Source: Erigeron canadensis (taxonomy: Eukaryota; Streptophyta; Magnoliopsida; Asterales; Asteraceae). Taken from it: a DNA stretch of 64,000 nt. The position numbers were made by a program, and so were the translations under genes. Location of the stretch: NCBI RefSeq assembly GCF_010389155.1, contig NC_057769.1, forward strand, positions 2,542,001 through 2,606,000. Reading direction: 5' to 3'. How positions within the stretch are numbered: the first letter of the stretch is position 1; every line of letters starts with the position of its first letter. Of the stretch, positions 59,722 through 64,000 are shown piece after piece. The notes under the pieces were generated by a model that did not search any database, had not been told where the DNA came from, and saw only the letters and a program-made list of their open reading frames with translations.

Positions 59722-62700
59722 GTAATGGTTTGATTTCATTAAGGTTAAAATGATTGTCGTTAATAATAACTTAGGATGTATATTTTTACCGCATATCGGG
59801 TTACAACATGGTAATTACTCAGGATGTATATATTTTCCACTTCAATTCTCTTTGCCCTTTTCCCTCCCTTGATAATATGTTGAGGTTTGTTATGATTTTA
59901 TGATAAATAAGACATGTACTGTTAATTATCTTTATACCTAAGGGGTAAATGAACAACATTTTAAATCATGTTAATTTCAATCAACATTTACACGCATACC
60001 TAATTTTGGGCCTAGTCTGTGCAAGACTTATGATTCTAAATACGTGGGTATATTAAAGTAACACAATGTGCATAACTTTGCTTTTATTTTTAACACATAA
60101 TTTTGCAGGTGAATATTTTGGATCACTTAAGATTTCGATTGAGTGATATACAGCTGTCGACAGACAATTTTTCTGATGCATATCGTATTGGATCCGGTGG
60201 ATATGGTGCAGTGTACAAATCAAAACCTGGCTCTTTTGACGGCATATGTTCGTCAACAGCCACAAAAGGCGAGAGTCAAGCTGAATTTCCAGAGAAGCGT
60301 AACACAATAGCTATTAAACGTCTATTTCGTAGGGTAGACGGGCAAGCAGAACAAGGGTTCTTAGCGGAAATTGAACTTCTTAGCAAATGTAAGCATCCAA
60401 ATATAGTTTCTCTTATTGGCTTTTGTAACGAAGAGCAAGAGATGATTCTAATTTACGAATATGCTTCTAATGGAAGCCTCGAAGATTATTTGGGAAACAG
60501 TGATAAGATTACTAATCTTACTTGGGCTCAACGTATAAAAATATGCATTGATATTGCATATGGATTAGAATACCTTCACAAAGCTACAGAAGACAAAGAA
60601 TGCATGATTCACAGAGATATAAAGAGTGCAAACATTCTATTGAATGATAAGTGGGAGGCAAAGATTGCAGATTTTGGGCTCTCCAAGCTACACCCAACAT
60701 ATAACCAACATAGCACCCTCATCAGTGGTAATATTGGCGGTACCCAAGTTTACTTGGATCCAGAATATCTGGAAACAGGTAAGTTGAAAACTCAATCAGA
60801 TATCTACTCTTTTGGAGTAGTTTTGTTTGAAATAATGTCTGGTAACTTGGCATATGACAAAATGTACAATACAACGGGCCTTCCATTAATGGCACGTCAA
60901 TGTGTTAATGACAAAACTATAGAGAAGTTGGTAGATCCACAGTTGAAGGAAGCTTATGGAGATAATTCTGGGCCAAATGATGGGCTCAATCAGGATTCAT
61001 TGTACACATTTTCAAAAATAGCAAGTCAATGTGTGGCCAAAGCTCAGGTTGAACGTCCAACAATTGATTTCGTCATCAAAGAACTTGAGAAATCGTTGAA
61101 CCTTCAAGTAAGTAATTTTTTCATTTTACCTTTTTTTCTTTTCATCATGATTTGATCTTTCAAAGGGAATATTCTATTCACCACATGAACCTACTATTTT
61201 TATATGACAATAGATAATTAGTGAAACATAAAGACATGTCTTGGATAATTAAAGAAACTTTGAAGTGGATATCTAAATCATTAGAGTTATACATTATAGC
61301 TTAGATTGTTGTGATTCACAGAATTATGGGAACGACAACCTCCAAATTTCACTTGAAGCCATAAAACTAGGCACACAAAATTTCAATGACTACAACTGCA
61401 TTGGGAAAGGAAGATTCTGGAGGCTATATGGAGGAGAAATTTTATTTGAAAGTTCTACTGTTCGTACCCCCATTGTTGCAAAGAGATTTGCGTCGGATGA
61501 AGGAAACTCTCAATTCATGAGAGAGCTGAAAATTCTTTTTGAGTGTAAGCACAAGAATATCGTTGGTCTCGTAGGGTATTGTAAGGAAATGGGTGAAAAA
61601 ATCATTGTTTGTGAGCATGCGTCTAACGGAACACTCGATAAGCATTTGGACAATCCTGATCTTACATGGATGAAACGCCTCAAGATAGGCCTTGATGTTG
61701 CAAGGGGATTGGAATATCTACACACAGGTGGCATTACAAAAGATACTCGGATACTACATAGAGACATCAAAAGTAGTAGCATTCTACTTGATGTTGATTG
61801 GAGGGCTAAACTTTCTAATTTCGAGGAGTTTTCATATGATATGGAACGCAAGATGCTTAAACATATTGATGATGATAATGCATATGGCTCACTGAGCTAC
61901 TTAGACCCACGGTACAAAAAGTGGGGTTTTTTTGATAAATGGTCAGATTTGTATTCATTGGGTGTGGTTTTATTGGAAATGATGTTAGGGAGACTGACTT
62001 GTGTAGAGGAAATTGAGGAATTTTCTTTGGCCAAAGTGGATGAGAGGATATTTGAGGGTATAAAGGAACAAATTGTGCCACGATCATTAGATGTATATTC
62101 TGCCATCACCTTCAAATGCTTTGAAGATTATGGTCATTCTCGGGCAGGTGCTAGTGAGTTGGTTGAACAACTTACGTTGGCATTGGCATACCAAGTAAGT
62201 GCATTGTTTTCATACTTCTACAAAATTAGTAATTATCTTTTGTCAATTTCATTCCTATCCAGATATGATCTACAACTGTATAGTAAATTCCAGATTTTAT
62301 GATCAATCAATTAATAAAGTATACTACTATAAGTGCATATATCTATAAATATTATGTTTGTATACATTTCTAAAAAATTAGATCAATTATTGGCACTCAA
62401 TATCTTCACACTTTCTTTAGGTTGAGAAAATGAATTCATGTGTCAAACATTGATCTCCACATTTATAAGTGCGTACATACATATAATCTGTACAATGACA
62501 ATGTTAGTTATCTAGAATTCAAAAATGTAAACATTTTGCATTCATTTATCTATACTAGCTTATAAAAATTCTAACCCTCTTCCTTTTTTGGAAATAGTTA
62601 AAAAAAATTTTGAGACATTGGAAATGACTTAATTGCCCTTAATAACCTCTTGAAGGAAAAATTAACCAATTTACCTTTAATTAACTAATTTACACCCTAA

Positions 62701-63305
62701 ACCTTTATCAACGAATTTATACTTTAAAGTCTTATCTTTTAAAATATCTCAACTACTACCTTTACATTAACTACATTTACATCAACCTACATCACTCGAA
62801 GCTACCACCACCACCACTAGTCACCGCCACTAGCGGACCGTCGTCATCGTCGTCGCATTACGTCGGTACCATGTTACTAAATGCAAATAAGTTAACAAAA
62901 TATATACACCTTTTAAAATTATCTAAGAAAAGATGTGTAAAAATGGATATTGGCTGCGTTGTTCTTTTCCAAACAGATAAACAAACACACAGAAAATCCC
63001 AAAATGTACAAAAATCGAAATGCAATTCATTATTTGTGATTAATCTAAAAGCTGTTTTTAGTTAGGTATTTACTTATTTTTTAAAAATAAAGTATTCATT
63101 AGTTAGTACCAAAATAAAGGCAATACATATTCAAGTAATGGTTTAATTGTTTGAAATATAGGGGGATTATGAGATATGGAGGCCCAAACTCCCCATGGAC
63201 TATGAAAAACTATTATATATGTCAGGTGTTCCCATTATTTCGGGAAGGTTTAAGGATGTTTACGACATGCTATGCGATGGATTCCTCTTTCAAGAAGGCA
63301 AATTG
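58738..63305 (+). CDS. Gene C: pseudokinase-kinase-pseudokinase-linker, 3' end beyond window
   Basis: Visible exons: 58738-59721, 60109-61107, 61322-62194, 63162-63305, all phase 0 with GT-AG borders. They encode about 1,000 residues: K1 1-328, K2 329-661, K3 662-952, linker 953-1000. The PP2 exons should lie to the right of 64000. The ATG at 58738 aligns with gene A's start; an upstream open stretch from 58714 begins with GTG and is not a start. Unlike A and B, the K1 exon runs directly into its SNRLK tail, so the short intron before the tail exon is gone. This copy is the most compact (4.6 kb for four exons). Confidence 0.75.
60109..61107 (+). CDS. Gene C exon 2: K2 active-type kinase
   Basis: 333 codons starting VNILDHLRFRLSDIQL after TTGCAG. 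All motifs are present: GSGGYGAVYKS, IAIKRLF, AEIELLSK, HRDIKSANILL (then N in place of D, NDKW), ADFGLSK, DPEYLETG and SDIYSFGVV. The insert before IAIK reads KGESQAEFPEKRNT. Predicted active RD kinase and closest to gene A's K2. Confidence 0.85.
61322..62194 (+). CDS. Gene C exon 3: K3 pseudokinase
   Basis: 291 codons starting NYGNDNLQISLEAIKLGTQ. The start is at the acceptor 61321, earlier than the first internal Met. The glycine loop is GKGRFWRLYGG; the Lys (IVAKRF) and HRD (ILHRDIKSSS) are kept; DFG is NFE (LSNFEEFS). The post-F-helix region is shortened as in gene A. Helix I reads SRAGASELV where gene B has YRPDASEAV, so the conserved RP pair is altered. Confidence 0.8.
62195..63161 (+). 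other. Gene C intron 3
   Basis: Holds a short Helitron (62549-62880). The rest is AT-rich with a small unsupported ORF at 62871. Confidence 0.6.
62549..62880 (+). mobile_element. Short non-autonomous Helitron
   Basis: Starts TCTATACTAGCTTATAAAAA after A and has the CCACCACCACCAC-rich block. It ends with a GCATTACGTCGGTACCATG tail and CTAA. Length is 332 bp. Same family as the copies at 4068 and 13828. Confidence 0.6.
63162..63305 (+). CDS. Gene C exon 4: 48-codon linker
   Basis: Encodes EIWRPKLPMDYEKL and YDMLCDGFLFQEGKL, with acceptor ATATAG and donor GTACTA. The length is identical (144 bases) in A, B and C. It precedes the PP2-1 exons in A and B, supporting continuation of gene C beyond the window. 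Confidence 0.8.
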
Positions 63306-63547
63306 GTACTATAGCTATAATGATATATATTCTATAAGATATCTTTTTTTAATAAGATCATTATTATAATATAATATTTGGATATAGATTAAAGACGAAA
63401 AAGTTAAACGGACAAGGCATTTCATTATTTCATTATTATTGTTATATAGTATAAAGATGATCGATTAGGAGACAATAGAAAAATTATATGCATTTATTTT
63501 GTTTGACTAGTTTCATCTTCTCACATAGAGAAATGTAAGTAAGTAAA

Positions 63548-63976
63548 TGATATGATCCAACATCGGCGAAGTATGGGATTGGTTGATCGTTTATAAGTCA
63601 AGGTGCCCCTCCTCCTTTGAGCTAGCTTGGGAGTGAGTTCTACACTAAGCTTATGGCATCATGCGAGCCTATTATGGGATGAGTTCGTATCAATTGGTAT
63701 CAGAGCCAGCCCTACCTTTCGATGTTCCAACACTCGGAGTGGTGGCTTAGACCCAAGGAGAAGGGTATCAACCGTAACCAACATAGCCGTGACCAACGAG
63801 GACGTTGACTCTTCAAAGGGTGGGGTATTGATATGATCTCACATCGGCCAAGTATGGGATTGGTTGGTGGTTTATAAGTCAAGGTCTCCTCTCCTTCTTT
63901 GAGCTAGCTTTTGGGAATGAGTTCTACACTTAGCTTATGGCATGATGCGAGCTTATTATGGAATGGGTTCGTATTA
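63548..63976 (+). mobile_element. TRIM retrotransposon, TSD GTAAA
   Basis: LTRs 63548-63692 (145 bp) and 63829-63976 (148 bp) start TGATATGATC. The left ends TATCA and the right ends TATTA. Primer site TGGTATCAGAGC lies at 63695-63706, and purine-rich AAAGGGTGGGGTAT precedes the right LTR. GTAAA flanks both sides (63543-63547, 63977-63981). The interior of 136 bp has no coding. It sits in the intron after the gene C linker. Confidence 0.85.
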
Positions 63977-64000
63977 GTAAACACCCAATGCCATCTTCCA

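Noticed and set aside
63695..63706. tRNA-like sequence TGGTATCAGAGC
   Set aside because: It is the retrotransposon primer site, not a tRNA gene; no cloverleaf flanks.

Overview
The window is AT-rich nuclear DNA of a flowering plant: GT-AG introns, a plant-type histidine-biosynthesis gene, receptor-like cytoplasmic kinase (RLCK) exons, phloem protein 2 (PP2) domains, and dense Helitron, TRIM, hAT, CACTA, Harbinger and Copia debris. The linker and PP2 exons resemble kinase-PP2 proteins I know from the daisy family (Asteraceae). That family placement is inference from recall, not proof.

Layout. 1-1358: 5' part of a HISN3-like gene on the minus strand. 2491-20867: gene A. 20868-36506: repeat-rich intergenic DNA. 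36507-52778: gene B. 52779-58737: intergenic DNA with a wrecked Harbinger transposase and an orphan exon of the same gene family. 58738 to beyond the right edge: gene C, cut by the window end. A, B and C are head-to-tail on the plus strand and share one exon plan, so they look like tandem duplicates.

Each gene seems to encode one long protein of about 1,350-1,430 residues. Its order is pseudokinase (K1), catalytically complete RD kinase (K2), pseudokinase (K3), a linker of 48 residues, PP2 domain 1, a spacer, and PP2 domain 2. Every kinase module is one large exon bounded by phase-0 introns (K1 carries a 12-15 residue tail exon in A and B). All coding exons stay in frame across proposed splice sites in A, and in B if a 66-base transposon-derived exon extension is accepted. 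No short-range evidence contradicts one transcript per copy, but separate shorter transcripts cannot be excluded, because several introns exceed 3-6 kb.

The working idea, by analogy with plant tandem kinase proteins, is an immune or signalling switch. One live kinase sits between two decoy or regulatory kinase folds, attached to a lectin-like PP2 tail that could bind glycans or phloem or pathogen ligands. That function is inference. Copy-specific damage (altered splice sites in A, exonised transposon in B, lost exon in C, orphan exon upstream of C) shows the cluster is evolving fast.

Most intron and intergenic length is mobile-element derived. I could define several elements with target-site duplications directly: an LTR pair with ATATA, a TRIM with GTAAA, and hAT elements with ATTAGTAG and TGGATATG. 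Several short Helitrons have clear A|TC...CTRR|T ends.
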